Assembly: GCA_964516095.1 (NCBI GenBank)
Contig: CAZEYS010000007.1
Span: 1-39,016, forward strand
DNA from: Hydrogenothermus sp964516095
GTDB lineage: Bacteria; Aquificota; Aquificia; Aquificales; Hydrogenothermaceae
Direction of reading: 5' to 3'
Length of the DNA: 39,016 bases
The notes beneath the pieces were generated by a model. The model did no database searches. It was not told the DNA's origin and saw only the letters and a program-made list of their open reading frames with translations. Shown here piece by piece: positions 7,986 through 16,515 of this stretch; position 1 is the stretch's first letter; each line of letters opens with the position of its first letter. The position numbers and the translations under genes were made by a program.

Positions 7986-8633
7986 CTAAAAAATATCTTT
8001 ACTTCCTTTAAATAAAATCATATCTTTCATATATTCAAACATAAATTCGAAAGCCTCAACGTGTCTTTTTGCTTCAAATTCGTTTTTTCCCCATGCATAT
8101 ATACCATGGTTCTTTATGAGAAGTCCTGGAACTTCTGGATTTATTGCTTTGCCAGCCTCTTCAGCAAGTTTATTAAGGTCAAAGTAATTTTCTATAATTG
8201 GAATTTTAACAAAAGCATCTTCTTTCCATATATCTAATGCTTTTATCATTTCCATATCTTTTAATGGTACATATCCTTCTTCGAAATAAACAGAAGATAC
8301 AAAATTGTTATTTACAGTATGTATATGTATAACCATTCCAGCATCAGTTTTTTGATAGATTTGAGAGTGAATTTTTGTTTCTGCAGATGGTTTTTGTTTG
8401 GTTTTTTCAATGGGAACAGCATCTTTATCCACAAAAATTACATCTTCATGGGTAACAATTCCTTTGTCTTTCCCACTACTTGTTATTGCAAAATAAAGAG
8501 GATTATCATGTAGTTTGTAAGAAAGATTTCCACTTGTGGCTGGAAACCATCCTCGCTCGTAAAGTTTTACTTTTATATCATTTAAAACATTTACGGCCTT
8601 TTGTTTTTCTTCTTGATAAAGTCTATACGGCAT
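7986..8633 (-). CDS. mtnB: Methylthioribulose-1-phosphate dehydratase
   Basis: 215 residues, class II aldolase fold. It dehydrates 5-methylthioribulose-1-phosphate in methionine salvage. Seen: TSGNLSYKL near the N-terminus, SSGKDKG, the Zn-binding His103-x-His105 in VIHIHTVNNN, a third His at 176 in LIKNHGIYAWG, and the C-terminal HVEAFEFMFEYM typical of MtnB rather than fuculose aldolase. The direct neighbour mtnD supports the assignment. The ATG at 8633 has only a weak GGGAT site. It starts 51 bases after the small membrane protein gene. Confidence 0.93.
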   Translation of the reverse strand: MPYRLYQEEKQKAVNVLNDIKVKLYERGWFPATSGNLSYKLHDNPLYFAITSSGKDKGIVTHEDVIFVDKDAVPIEKTKQKPSAETKIHSQIYQKTDAGMVIHIHTVNNNFVSSVYFEEGYVPLKDMEMIKALDIWKEDAFVKIPIIENYFDLNKLAEEAGKAINPEVPGLLIKNHGIYAWGKNEFEAKRHVEAFEFMFEYMKDMILFKGSKDIF

Positions 8634-8684
8634 TTTAATCCCAATTTTTTTCTTAGTAATAAATTAATATTTTACACTGAAGTT

Positions 8685-9068
8685 CTACTTTTCTGGAATT
8701 ACTTTTGCATCATAGTAAATGTAATCTCCATAAGATGGTATTTCAAAATAGCTTTTTCCTTTTTCTTTTTCTTTTTTATCAAGTACTCCATTGAGATTTT
8801 CATCTATATATCCGTAGCCAAATCTATAAGGCCGTGTCTGTTTTTCATAGGTACCTTTTGCAGTAGTTAGTTTTTCTACTTTTAAAAACCGTTTTACCAG
8901 TTTTCCACAACTGTAAAACTCAACAACTCCATTTTTAAAGCCAAAGGTTGTTTCTATAGTTCTGCCTATGATATTTATTCTTTCTGGAGAAAAAAACATT
9001 CTGTATATAAAAAATAAAACTATTACAAGACTAAATAGGGCAAGTAAAATCAGTATATACTTTTTCAT
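8685..9068 (-). CDS. Small membrane-anchored protein of unknown function
   Basis: 127 residues. Residues 5-28 are a single hydrophobic helix after a Lys pair, so this is either a membrane anchor or an uncleaved signal; the rest should lie outside the membrane. Near 90 it carries YIDENLNGVLDKKEKEKG, an Asp/Asn-rich loop resembling a calcium-binding D-x-N-x-N-G-x-x-D motif. One Cys (in SCGKL) is not in a lipobox. I do not recognise a family. Its ATG overlaps the E2 stop by four bases (ATGA), so it is translated together with the dehydrogenase genes, though a functional link cannot be shown. Confidence 0.75.
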   Translation of the reverse strand: MKKYILILLALFSLVIVLFFIYRMFFSPERINIIGRTIETTFGFKNGVVEFYSCGKLVKRFLKVEKLTTAKGTYEKQTRPYRFGYGYIDENLNGVLDKKEKEKGKSYFEIPSYGDYIYYDAKVIPEK

Positions 9069-10318
9069 TTAATCAAACCTTCGATATAAGACTTATCTTT
9101 GAACTTTTCTTTTAATTCTTTTATAAATAAAGCCGCTTCTTTTCCATTTATTATCCTATGGTCAAAGGTTGTTGTTATTTTAATTTTTTTCTTTTCTTCT
9201 GCTCCTACTGCTGATATACCGCTGTAGTTATAAGGCACAATTGCGTCAAACATACTTATTCCAAACATCCCAAGATTTGATACTGCAAATGTTCCATCTT
9301 CAAAGTCAGATGGTTCAAATCTTTTGTTTTTTGCCTTCTCTTTTATTTGATTTATCTCTTCTTGTATCTGTTTTAGACTTTTTTCAGATACGTTTTTTAT
9401 AACAGGTGAAAACAGTTCTTCATCCACTGCAACTGCGATGGCTATATTACTGGATATATACACTTTGTAGTTTCCGTTATTATAGTATATTCTTGTTCTG
9501 TAGTGATTTTGCATAACATCTCCAATTATTTTTACAATCCATGCTGTTAAAGTATACTCTCCTGAGTGGTCTATATATTTAGTATCAAATGTCTCATATA
9601 TACGATATGTAGGTACTTGCGTCGATTTTGATAGGTGTTCTATAAGTCTTTTTTGTATTTGTGATACAGGCACTATCTTATAAGCACTTTTTTCCTTTAA
9701 ATATTTTAAAAGTTTTTCCTTTGTTATATTTTCTCCTAAATGCTTTACAGCATCTTTAAGAGAAACTTCATATTCTTTTGCGATTTCAAGTGCATCTGAA
9801 GTGAAAAATTTTCCATAAAAATAAGATAATATATCTTCTTCATGTGCTGGAGAAGGAATTTCTCCTTTTTCTTGAAGCTTTTTTAAATCTATTCCAAGTT
9901 CTGCTGCTAATTTTTTAGCAAGTGGAGAGGCAAGTCCTTCTTTAACTTTTACTTGTGGTTGCTTTTTTTCTTCTTTTTTCTCTTTTTTTTCTTCCTCTTC
10001 ATGTTGTTCTTTTTTTACTACTTGCTCTTTATGTTCTGGCATAGGCTGTGTTGTTGTTTGTTGTTGTACTTTTTCACTGCTTTTAACTTCTAAAATTGCA
10101 ATTGGTTTACCTACCTCTACTTCTTCTCCTTCAGGGACTAATATTTTCTTTAAAATACCACTTTTAAAAGATGGAACCTCTTGAATTGCTTTTTCAGTTT
10201 CTATTTCTACTATTGGTTCATTTCTTTCTACATAATCACCTTCTTTTTTTAACCAGCGAACAATAAGCCCGCTTTCCATAGTATCTGTTAATTTAGGCAT
10301 TGTGATTTTATATTCCAT
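9065..10318 (-). CDS. 2-oxoacid dehydrogenase E2 (dihydrolipoamide acetyltransferase)
   Basis: 417 residues. Order of parts: one lipoyl domain (1-80, lipoyl Lys43 in EIETEKA), a charged Lys/Glu-rich linker (about 85-127), a peripheral subunit-binding domain (128-167, ASPLAKKLAAELGIDL), a second helical stretch (173-210) that looks like a worn copy of the same fold, and a short catalytic domain (213-417) with FAVSNLGMFG and TTFDHRIINGKEAA. His387 is the expected catalytic residue, but the usual Asp of HRxxDG is Asn391 here. It transfers the acyl group from E1 to CoA. Overlaps the E1 beta gene by 11 bases. Pyruvate is the likely substrate given E1, but acetoin or a branched-chain acid is not excluded. 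No E3 gene is in the window. Confidence 0.92.
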   Translation of the reverse strand: MEYKITMPKLTDTMESGLIVRWLKKEGDYVERNEPIVEIETEKAIQEVPSFKSGILKKILVPEGEEVEVGKPIAILEVKSSEKVQQQTTTQPMPEHKEQVVKKEQHEEEEKKEKKEEKKQPQVKVKEGLASPLAKKLAAELGIDLKKLQEKGEIPSPAHEEDILSYFYGKFFTSDALEIAKEYEVSLKDAVKHLGENITKEKLLKYLKEKSAYKIVPVSQIQKRLIEHLSKSTQVPTYRIYETFDTKYIDHSGEYTLTAWIVKIIGDVMQNHYRTRIYYNNGNYKVYISSNIAIAVAVDEELFSPVIKNVSEKSLKQIQEEINQIKEKAKNKRFEPSDFEDGTFAVSNLGMFGISMFDAIVPYNYSGISAVGAEEKKKIKITTTFDHRIINGKEAALFIKELKEKFKDKSYIEGLIK

Positions 10319-11285
10319 TTTCTTTTCCCCATTGAATTATTTTTTTTGCTATTTTATCAGGCGTTGGTATAGAAGCAAGTTCCAGTTTTCTGTTGTAAGG
10401 TGTTGGTACATCTTCACCGCAGATTTTTAAAGGTGGAGCATCAAGGTCATAAAAGTTATTTTCAATAACTCTGGTTATTATTTCGTTTGCAAAACTTCCT
10501 GTTTTAGGTTCTTCTGTTACGATAACAAATTTTTTTGTTTTCTTTACTGATTCAAAAACCTTTTCAAGGTTTAATGGATTTAAAGATGTTAATTCTATAA
10601 CTTCAACACTAATTCCTAAAGCATTTTCTACTTCTTCAATTGCTTCCAGACTATCATGGAGCATTTTTAAATAGGATACTAAGGTAATATCATTTCCTTC
10701 TTTTATAATTCTCTGTTTTCTTACATCAAAATCTTTCATCTCTACAAAGTCAAAATCTTTTGCATATAGTAGCTCGTGTTCTAAAAATATTACTGGGTCA
10801 TCCAACAGTATAGCCTGCTTTAGCCCATAATAAGCACTGGTACTATCTGATGCAGTGAAAACTCTGAGTCCTGGTACTGATGCGTATATTCTTTCAAAAG
10901 ACTGAGAGTGTTGAGCTGCAAGCTGATTAGCAACCCCTTGAGGCATTCTAACTGTTATTGGTACAGCAACATCTCCACCACTCATATACCTGATTTTTGC
11001 AGCCTGGTTTACTATCTGGTCATATGCCAGCAAGGAGAAATTGACAGTCATAATTTCTGCAACAGGTCTTAGACCTCCTATTGCCATACCTACTGCATTC
11101 CCAACTATAGAGTTTTCGGCAATGGGAGTATCTATAGCTCTTTTTTCTCCATATTTAGCATACAGTCCTTCTGTTACCCTATAATTTCCTCCATAAAATC
11201 CTACATCTTCGCCAAGGATTACAACTGTCTCATCTTTTTCCATTAGTTCATCCATTGCTTTTTTTAATGCTTCACGATATAACAT
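10308..11285 (-). CDS. pdhB: 2-oxoacid (pyruvate) dehydrogenase E1 component, beta subunit
   Basis: 325 residues from the ATG at 11285, chosen over an upstream in-frame ATG at 11324 because AGGTG stands seven bases before it and the family normally starts near MLYREALKKAMDEL. With the alpha subunit it decarboxylates a 2-oxoacid with thiamine diphosphate. Seen: ILGEDVGFYGG, RAIDTPIAENSIVG, VPITVRMPQG, AQHSQS, FLEHELLY, and the C-terminal VTEEPKTGSFANEI with PTPYNRKLE. The last motif is typical of PDH E1 beta (PxPY). Overlaps E1 alpha by 14 bases and E2 by 11, so the three are tightly coupled. Confidence 0.93.
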   Translation of the reverse strand: MLYREALKKAMDELMEKDETVVILGEDVGFYGGNYRVTEGLYAKYGEKRAIDTPIAENSIVGNAVGMAIGGLRPVAEIMTVNFSLLAYDQIVNQAAKIRYMSGGDVAVPITVRMPQGVANQLAAQHSQSFERIYASVPGLRVFTASDSTSAYYGLKQAILLDDPVIFLEHELLYAKDFDFVEMKDFDVRKQRIIKEGNDITLVSYLKMLHDSLEAIEEVENALGISVEVIELTSLNPLNLEKVFESVKKTKKFVIVTEEPKTGSFANEIITRVIENNFYDLDAPPLKICGEDVPTPYNRKLELASIPTPDKIAKKIIQWGKENGI

Positions 11286-12243
11286 TTTCACACACCTCAC
11301 AATAAACGTCTTTGTATAATTCATCCATATCTGGTTCAGGTGAGTTTAGAGCAAACTCTACAGCTTCTTCTATCTCCTGTTGAACTTTTTCATCCACGCT
11401 TTTTATGTATTCTTCAGTTAAAAAACCTTCTTCCAACCCTCTATCTATTAATTTCTGTATAGGGTCTCTATCTTTGGCTATTTTTAACTCTCGCGGTGAG
11501 CGATAATCTCCACTGTCACTCATTGAGTGGGGTTCATATCTGTACGTTAAAGCTTCTATAAAAAATGGCTTTCCTTCTGTTTCTATATACTCTTTTGCCT
11601 TTGAAACAGCTTCAAAAACAGCAAAAACATCCATACCGTCGACCTGAATAGCAGGCATATAATCTTTTGCTTTAAGATAAAGATCTTTGAAGGCAGATAC
11701 TCTATCTATTCGTGTTCCAATTGCATAGTAGTTATTTTCACATAAAAATAGCAGTGGTACTTTATAAACGGCAGCTAAGTTTAAAGATTCATAAAAATTA
11801 CCTGCATTGGTAGCACCATCTCCAAAAGCTACCATAACTCCTTCCATATGTCCTAAGTACTTTCTGGCATATGCAGCACCAACAGCATGTGGTATTTGGG
11901 CTCCAACTATAGCATTTCCTCCATAAAAATTAAACTTAGAACTGTAAAGATGCATTGATCCACCTTTTCCTTTAGATACACCTGTTTTTTTGCCAAATAA
12001 TTCAGCCATCAGCTCTTTAGGAGACATTCCTCTGGCAAGTGCATATACGTGCTCTCTATAATGAACAAAAAAATCTCCTTTTCCAAAACCAAGCATAGCT
12101 CCTACATGTGTGGCTTCTTCCCCGATAGCAAGGTGTAAAAAACCACTTATATTTCCTTTCATATATTCTTCTTTTGCTCTTAGCTCAAACTCCCTACCCA
12201 GTTTCATAAGGTAGTAAAATTTTTCTGCGTAAGACTTTATCAT
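11272..12243 (-). CDS. pdhA: 2-oxoacid (pyruvate) dehydrogenase E1 component, alpha subunit
   Basis: 323 residues from the ATG at 12243. This start has AAGGAG nine bases upstream and begins at the family-like SYAEKFYYLMKLGREFELR; the in-frame ATG at 12306 lies upstream of a strong promoter and is rejected. Thiamine-diphosphate motif is clear: GDGATNAGNFYESLNLA through ENNYYAIG. Also seen: HLAIGEEATHVG, YREHVYALARG, SKGKGGSMHLYS and EALTYRYEPHSMSD with the phosphorylation-loop YR-x-x-HSMSD. It binds the 2-oxoacid and starts decarboxylation. First gene of the operon. Confidence 0.94.
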   Translation of the reverse strand: MIKSYAEKFYYLMKLGREFELRAKEEYMKGNISGFLHLAIGEEATHVGAMLGFGKGDFFVHYREHVYALARGMSPKELMAELFGKKTGVSKGKGGSMHLYSSKFNFYGGNAIVGAQIPHAVGAAYARKYLGHMEGVMVAFGDGATNAGNFYESLNLAAVYKVPLLFLCENNYYAIGTRIDRVSAFKDLYLKAKDYMPAIQVDGMDVFAVFEAVSKAKEYIETEGKPFFIEALTYRYEPHSMSDSGDYRSPRELKIAKDRDPIQKLIDRGLEEGFLTEEYIKSVDEKVQQEIEEAVEFALNSPEPDMDELYKDVYCEVCENVIS

Positions 12244-12267
12244 TCCTTTAATCTCCTTTTTCTTTTT

Positions 12268-12296
12268 AATGTAGTTTTTGATATTAATGCTGTCAA
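12268..12296 (-). promoter_or_regulatory. Predicted promoter of the dehydrogenase operon
   Basis: On the minus strand TTGACA (12291-12296) is followed after 17 bases by TACATT (12268-12273). Transcription would begin near 12261, about 18 bases before the chosen E1 alpha start. It falls within the longer version of the open frame, which is the main reason for choosing the later ATG. Confidence 0.65.
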
Positions 12297-12345
12297 TATT
12301 ATTCATGATTTATCTCATAAATTTTCCACTCTTTCTTTTTTACCA

Positions 12346-12372
12346 TTTTGAAATTGAGATTAAATTTCAAAA
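12346..12372 (+). promoter_or_regulatory. Perfect 10-bp inverted repeat before the ribosome site of a small gene
   Basis: TTTTGAAATT (12346-12355) and AATTTCAAAA (12363-12372) are exact reverse complements with a 7-base loop. The right arm ends at the AAGGA ribosome site of the small gene at 12384. It could fold in the mRNA leader or be a protein-binding operator. It is AT-rich, so chance is not negligible. Confidence 0.4.
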
Positions 12373-12383
12373 AGGATGCAAAG

Positions 12384-12560
12384 ATGGAAAAATATGAGAT
12401 ATCTACCAAGTTGGAAAAACTAAGCTTAACCTATATGAAACTCTTAGAAAGGACCCAAAATAGTATAGAAAAAATTCATCTATTTGAAGCATATTATAAA
12501 ACTCTTCTGCTTATTGAGCAGTTAAAATATGAAGAACTTCAACAAAAAATATCTATTTAG
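12384..12560 (+). CDS. Small helical protein of unknown function
   Basis: 58 residues from the ATG at 12384, chosen because AAGGA stands seven bases before it; an in-frame ATG at 12348 lies within the inverted repeat and has no ribosome site. The sequence is all helix-forming, with spaced leucines (KLEKLSLTYMKLLERTQN...LLLIEQLKYEELQQK), suggesting a coiled coil or a small helical bundle. No cysteines and no signal or membrane segment. I do not recognise a family. It diverges from the dehydrogenase operon and its end overlaps the glycosyltransferase gene by 8 bases tail to tail. Confidence 0.6.
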   Translation: MEKYEISTKLEKLSLTYMKLLERTQNSIEKIHLFEAYYKTLLLIEQLKYEELQQKISI

Positions 12561-13911
12561 CATAAAGATAAATAATAGTATTTTTAAATTTTATTCTATC
12601 TATTAGCTTAAACCCTTCTTTTTTCTTATTACAACTTATAAAGTATTTCCAATTTTTGAGTTTATTTTCAGAAAGCACTATATTGTTGGATAAAGTATCT
12701 AAGAAAAAAATAAGACCTTTATGTTCCTTACAATTTGTTGCAGTATTATTTTCAATGGTTATTTTTGAAAGTATTGTTTGAGCAATGAATCTACATTTTC
12801 CTTTTTTAGCAGTTTCATAAGGAAAATAAAAAACTCCAGCTAAAAGTCTAATTGTAAAAACAAGAAAAATGATAATTATTATAGCTCTAAAAGTTTTAGT
12901 TTTATATATTATGTAAGTAAAGATAACTGCTAATAAAGGCAGTATCGGTAATATATATCTTCCGCTGGATGCAGATATAAGATAAGGTAGATAATTGGCT
13001 AAAAACAGTAATCCTATTAATTTAATTTTAGATGGTACATTTTGAAATACAACTTTTTTCTCCTTGAGAGATATTACTAATACAAGTAAACTTACCAGTA
13101 GAGTTTGTTTTATATTAAGTAAAGGGTAAAAAAGCACATGACTAACAAGATGAATTATATTTTTAGATTCTTTTACTCTATTAAAACTTTCATCCCACAG
13201 AGTTTTTAGATATAAAACTGGCTCATTTAAATGATATAGCCATAGAATAATGGGAAGTAGAGAAAATAAGAGGGAAATAACAAGGCCGTAGATGAAGAAT
13301 CCAATATTTCTATTTTTATAAAAAAAGTAGTGCCAAATAGCCAGCACAGCGTAGCTTATAGAAAAAAACACATATGAAGGAAAACCTTTTAATAAAAAGG
13401 AAAGTCCAGTTAAGACACCAGATAATGTTAGCAATACATATGACTTTTTTTCGAAAGAAAGCATTAAAATGGTTATTGTCAGAAAGACAAAAAAAGTTAA
13501 AGTAATATCTATTTCTGCTAAGAAACCATACCAGAAAGAAATATCTAAAAAACTTAAGAATATAAGTCCTGATATTAAAGATAGGTCTATATTCCTGAAT
13601 ATAAATCGAAAAGAAAAATAAATAAGGAGCATTGTAGTTAAAAAAGTAAAAGTTATACTAACTATCCTCCCTGTATGAATCCCCCATCCAGAAAATTTAG
13701 AGCTTAAGATTATAAGCCAGTTAAACAGTGGAGGTTTTCTATAGTAGTTTTCTCCAAGAAAAGTGGGCTGGTAGAAATTATTAAAGTAATTCATTTCATA
13801 TGCTATTACTGCTCTACGAGGTTCTTCTCCTCTAAATCTATAATTAAAACTTCCCGATATTAAGGCTAAAAATCCAAATGTCAAAAGAGTTATAATTACT
13901 CTCTTCACCAC
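12553..13911 (-). CDS. Polytopic glycosyltransferase, ArnT/PMT-like
   Basis: 452 residues with about ten or more hydrophobic helices. Near the N-terminus FRGEEPRRAVIAYEMNYFNN followed by FLGENYYRKPPLFNWL matches the ArnT/GT83 signature (D/R-x-GE-x-R-x-A-x-x-A-x-EM ... Y-x-KPPL-x-x-W), which binds a lipid-phosphate sugar donor. Such enzymes move a sugar from a polyprenyl phosphate carrier to lipid A, a protein or a surface glycan on the outer face of the inner membrane. The acceptor is unknown. GTG start at 13911, with a second GTG next to it; GAGGT is just upstream. It follows another glycosyltransferase by five bases, forming a pair. Confidence 0.85.
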   Translation of the reverse strand: MVKRVIITLLTFGFLALISGSFNYRFRGEEPRRAVIAYEMNYFNNFYQPTFLGENYYRKPPLFNWLIILSSKFSGWGIHTGRIVSITFTFLTTMLLIYFSFRFIFRNIDLSLISGLIFLSFLDISFWYGFLAEIDITLTFFVFLTITILMLSFEKKSYVLLTLSGVLTGLSFLLKGFPSYVFFSISYAVLAIWHYFFYKNRNIGFFIYGLVISLLFSLLPIILWLYHLNEPVLYLKTLWDESFNRVKESKNIIHLVSHVLFYPLLNIKQTLLVSLLVLVISLKEKKVVFQNVPSKIKLIGLLFLANYLPYLISASSGRYILPILPLLAVIFTYIIYKTKTFRAIIIIIFLVFTIRLLAGVFYFPYETAKKGKCRFIAQTILSKITIENNTATNCKEHKGLIFFLDTLSNNIVLSENKLKNWKYFISCNKKKEGFKLIDRIKFKNTIIYLYAK

Positions 13912-13916
13912 AAACC

Positions 13917-15428
13917 TCAGTATGTTTTAGGCTTAATTTGATATATATGTTTTAGATTTTTTAATACATATATGTAAAATACGTTAACCACCTTACCCCT
14001 ATATTTTACCTTATATGTATACTTTGTTATTAACTGGTCAAAGCCTTTTAGAACTATTGGCTGGATATTACCTCCAGTAACATATATACCGTAATACCCC
14101 TGGTTCTCAAATTGAGATATACCTGGCCATAAATCAAATTGGTTCATTCTTCTTCCAGTATTTATGCAATAAGTCTGTGTAAATGGTCTTATATAAAATG
14201 CAAGTTCTGAAGCTATATGATAGCTATCTGAAAAAACAAAATACTTATCAGTTTTCAGTTGTTTTATCTTATCTGAGACAAAGTTCCCAAGACCTTCCCA
14301 ACCTACCAGTCTTTTAGTTGGGTCTTTTTCTGGAGGTAATAAATTAGTTAAGCCAACTTTATCCAGTAAAGGTGTATAAAACGTAATTACAATAGCTATT
14401 AAATTTAAAGCCAAAAATGGAATGACTAGTTTGTAGAGCTTTCTTTTATATATGAAAAATAGCGTTAATATATACAATGTGAAATAAGAAAAGACTGGCC
14501 AGTTCACATAAACTCTTTTCTTTAAAGATATAAAAAGAAAGAGCAAAAATACAAATAAAGGAAACCAAATTAGATATTTAAATTTAACTTTCTTTTCTTT
14601 AGTAGCTTTAAAAACTGCATATAAAACAAATGGAAACAAAAAACCAAACCCAAACCCTATTTGACCCAGTATATAATCTCCAAGATATTTAAAATTGAAA
14701 AAAGGTTTACTACTGGAAGAGGAATGAGCAAAACCTGCAAGCTTTTCAATATGTTTTAGGGTTATAAAGTCGTGTTGAATATTCCATATCATTATAGGAA
14801 TAGTAAAAAGTATAAAAATGAGAAAAGAAATATAAAACCACTTTTCCTTTATAAGGCTTTTCCTGTAAAACAATAAGAAAAGAAAAGCCAGTGGATAAAA
14901 CAAAAGTGTTAAAAACTTGGATAAAAATCCAAGGCCTGCAAAAACACCAGTTAATATCCAATATTTAGGCCTATTTTTATTAAATGCCAAATAAAAGGAA
15001 ATTAATGTAAGAACCCAGAATAAAGAAAAAGGAGAATCCGTTAAAAATAAGATAGATGCTAAATCATATGGAAGGAAAAAATATATAAAAATAGAAGATA
15101 AAATCGCTATTTTTTCATCTTTAAATAAGATTTTTGTAAAAAAATATGTAAAAATTGCTATAAAAAATCCTATTATGATTGCATTTATTCTTACTCCTAT
15201 TTCAGTATCTCCTAATATAGAAGTAGATATTGCATTAAGATATGCTATTAACGGCGGTTTTGAATAATAAGACCAGTCAAGATGCTTTGACCACAGCCAG
15301 TACTGAGCTTCTTCTGTAGATAGGTCAATATCTCTAAATAAAACGTATAAAACTCTTATAATTAAAAGTATAAAATGAAATCCAAATAAGTATACTAAAC
15401 TTTTTTGAAATTTCCTATTAAATAACAT
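13917..15428 (-). CDS. Polytopic glycosyltransferase, GT39/PMT_2-like
   Basis: 503 residues from the ATG at 15428, which has AAGG five bases before it; an in-frame ATG at 15473 would overlap the upstream gene by 56 bases. Near the N-terminus DIDLSTEEAQYWLWSKHLDW then YSKPPLIAYLNAIS is the PMT_2/GT39-type donor-binding loop (acidic E-E-A-x-Y-W ... Y-x-KPP). About twelve membrane helices follow, and a C-terminal soluble portion (about 395-503) lies after them. Function: transfer of a sugar from a lipid carrier; acceptor unknown. Starts inside the end of the dGTPase-like gene and precedes the second glycosyltransferase, so the two probably act on the same product. Confidence 0.85.
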   Translation of the reverse strand: MLFNRKFQKSLVYLFGFHFILLIIRVLYVLFRDIDLSTEEAQYWLWSKHLDWSYYSKPPLIAYLNAISTSILGDTEIGVRINAIIIGFFIAIFTYFFTKILFKDEKIAILSSIFIYFFLPYDLASILFLTDSPFSLFWVLTLISFYLAFNKNRPKYWILTGVFAGLGFLSKFLTLLFYPLAFLFLLFYRKSLIKEKWFYISFLIFILFTIPIMIWNIQHDFITLKHIEKLAGFAHSSSSSKPFFNFKYLGDYILGQIGFGFGFLFPFVLYAVFKATKEKKVKFKYLIWFPLFVFLLFLFISLKKRVYVNWPVFSYFTLYILTLFFIYKRKLYKLVIPFLALNLIAIVITFYTPLLDKVGLTNLLPPEKDPTKRLVGWEGLGNFVSDKIKQLKTDKYFVFSDSYHIASELAFYIRPFTQTYCINTGRRMNQFDLWPGISQFENQGYYGIYVTGGNIQPIVLKGFDQLITKYTYKVKYRGKVVNVFYIYVLKNLKHIYQIKPKTY

Positions 15429-16452
15429 ACCAGCCTTTTGGAATAAAGATTTTTTCATATGTTTTGATAGCAAATCTATCTGTCATACCAGCTATATAAT
15501 CTACTGTTGCCTGTTTGGGGTCATAGTATCCCCACATTTTATAGTATTTTTCATAAAATGGTATTTCTTCATAATGAGTGAGATAGTACTCGTAAAGTGT
15601 TTTAAGTATACCTTTTCCTTTCTCTAGTTCTGTGGCTACAGGCTCTGCCAAATATACGTTTTCAAACAACCAGTCTCTAAGTTTATACATAGTTTTATAT
15701 ATATTTTCTTCCATTAATATATGGGAGTAATTATTATCGATAGTTGTTTTAATTACATTTTCTACCAGAGTTTTTATCCTTTCCGATTTTGAAGACCCTA
15801 AAATTTTAGTTATTTCTTTTGGAATATCTAAATAAGAAACTATTCCTGCTCTTACAGCATCTTCTAAGTCGTGGTTTATATAAGCTATTTTATCTGCAAT
15901 TCTCACGATTTCTCCTTCTAAAGTTTCAGGCATGTTAGAAACATTAATTAGAGGAGATTTTCCCTTACTATGCTTCAGAATACCATCTTTAACTTCGTAG
16001 GTTAGATTTAAACCTTTCCCTTCATTTTCTAATCTTTCAACTACTCTAAGGCTGTGTTTTGCATGGTGATAGCTTCTATTTTCTTTTAAGAGGAATTCTC
16101 CTGCATGTCCAAAAGGGGTGTGTCCTAAGTCATGACCAAGTGCTATGGCTTCAGTTAAATCTTCATTTAATCTTAAAGCTTTTGCTATAGTCCTTGCTAT
16201 TTGAGCAACTTCTAATGTGTGAGTCATTCTGGTTCGGTAATGGTCACCTTCAGGAAGTAAGAATACTTGTGTTTTATGTTTTAGTCTTCTGAAGGATTTA
16301 GAGTGTAATATTCTATCTCTATCTCTTTGAAATTTAGTTCTAAAATCACACTCTTTTTCCTCAATTTCCCTTTCGGCTTCTCTGCTTTTTGTTGCTTTTT
16401 CATGTAGGAATTGATACTCTATATCTTCTAAATTTTTTCTTATATTACTCAT
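15418..16452 (-). CDS. dgt: dGTPase-like HD-domain triphosphohydrolase
   Basis: 344 residues. The N-terminus KEC(D)FRTKFQRDRDRILHSKSFRRLKHKTQVF is characteristic of Dgt-type dNTP triphosphohydrolases. The HD metal site is visible as His78 in RMTHTLEVAQIAR, His107-Asp108 in GHDLGHTPFGH, and the later Asp in RIADKIAYINHD. It should cut triphosphate from deoxynucleotides; the shorter type 2 form (about 340 residues) often has broad substrate use, so dGTP preference is not certain. The ATG at 16452 has a weak ribosome site. It is the first gene of a group with the two glycosyltransferases and diverges from the thioredoxin-like gene. Confidence 0.9.
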   Translation of the reverse strand: MSNIRKNLEDIEYQFLHEKATKSREAEREIEEKECDFRTKFQRDRDRILHSKSFRRLKHKTQVFLLPEGDHYRTRMTHTLEVAQIARTIAKALRLNEDLTEAIALGHDLGHTPFGHAGEFLLKENRSYHHAKHSLRVVERLENEGKGLNLTYEVKDGILKHSKGKSPLINVSNMPETLEGEIVRIADKIAYINHDLEDAVRAGIVSYLDIPKEITKILGSSKSERIKTLVENVIKTTIDNNYSHILMEENIYKTMYKLRDWLFENVYLAEPVATELEKGKGILKTLYEYYLTHYEEIPFYEKYYKMWGYYDPKQATVDYIAGMTDRFAIKTYEKIFIPKGWYVI

Positions 16453-16466
16453 ACAAATTTCTCATA

Positions 16467-16495
16467 TTGATTGTAGTATTATAGAAGATTATAAC
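16467..16495 (+). promoter_or_regulatory. Predicted promoter of the thioredoxin-like gene
   Basis: TTGATT (16467-16472), a 17-base spacer and TATAAC (16490-16495), in the 63-base divergent gap. The start codon is 21 bases downstream of the -10 element, so the leader would be very short. Confidence 0.55.
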
Positions 16496-16515
16496 AAAGT
16501 TAAAAGGTTGTAGAT

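Noticed and set aside
12244..12306. Longer E1 alpha start at ATG 12306
   Set aside because: A TTGACA-17-TACATT promoter lies inside this stretch and the later ATG at 12243 has a proper ribosome site.
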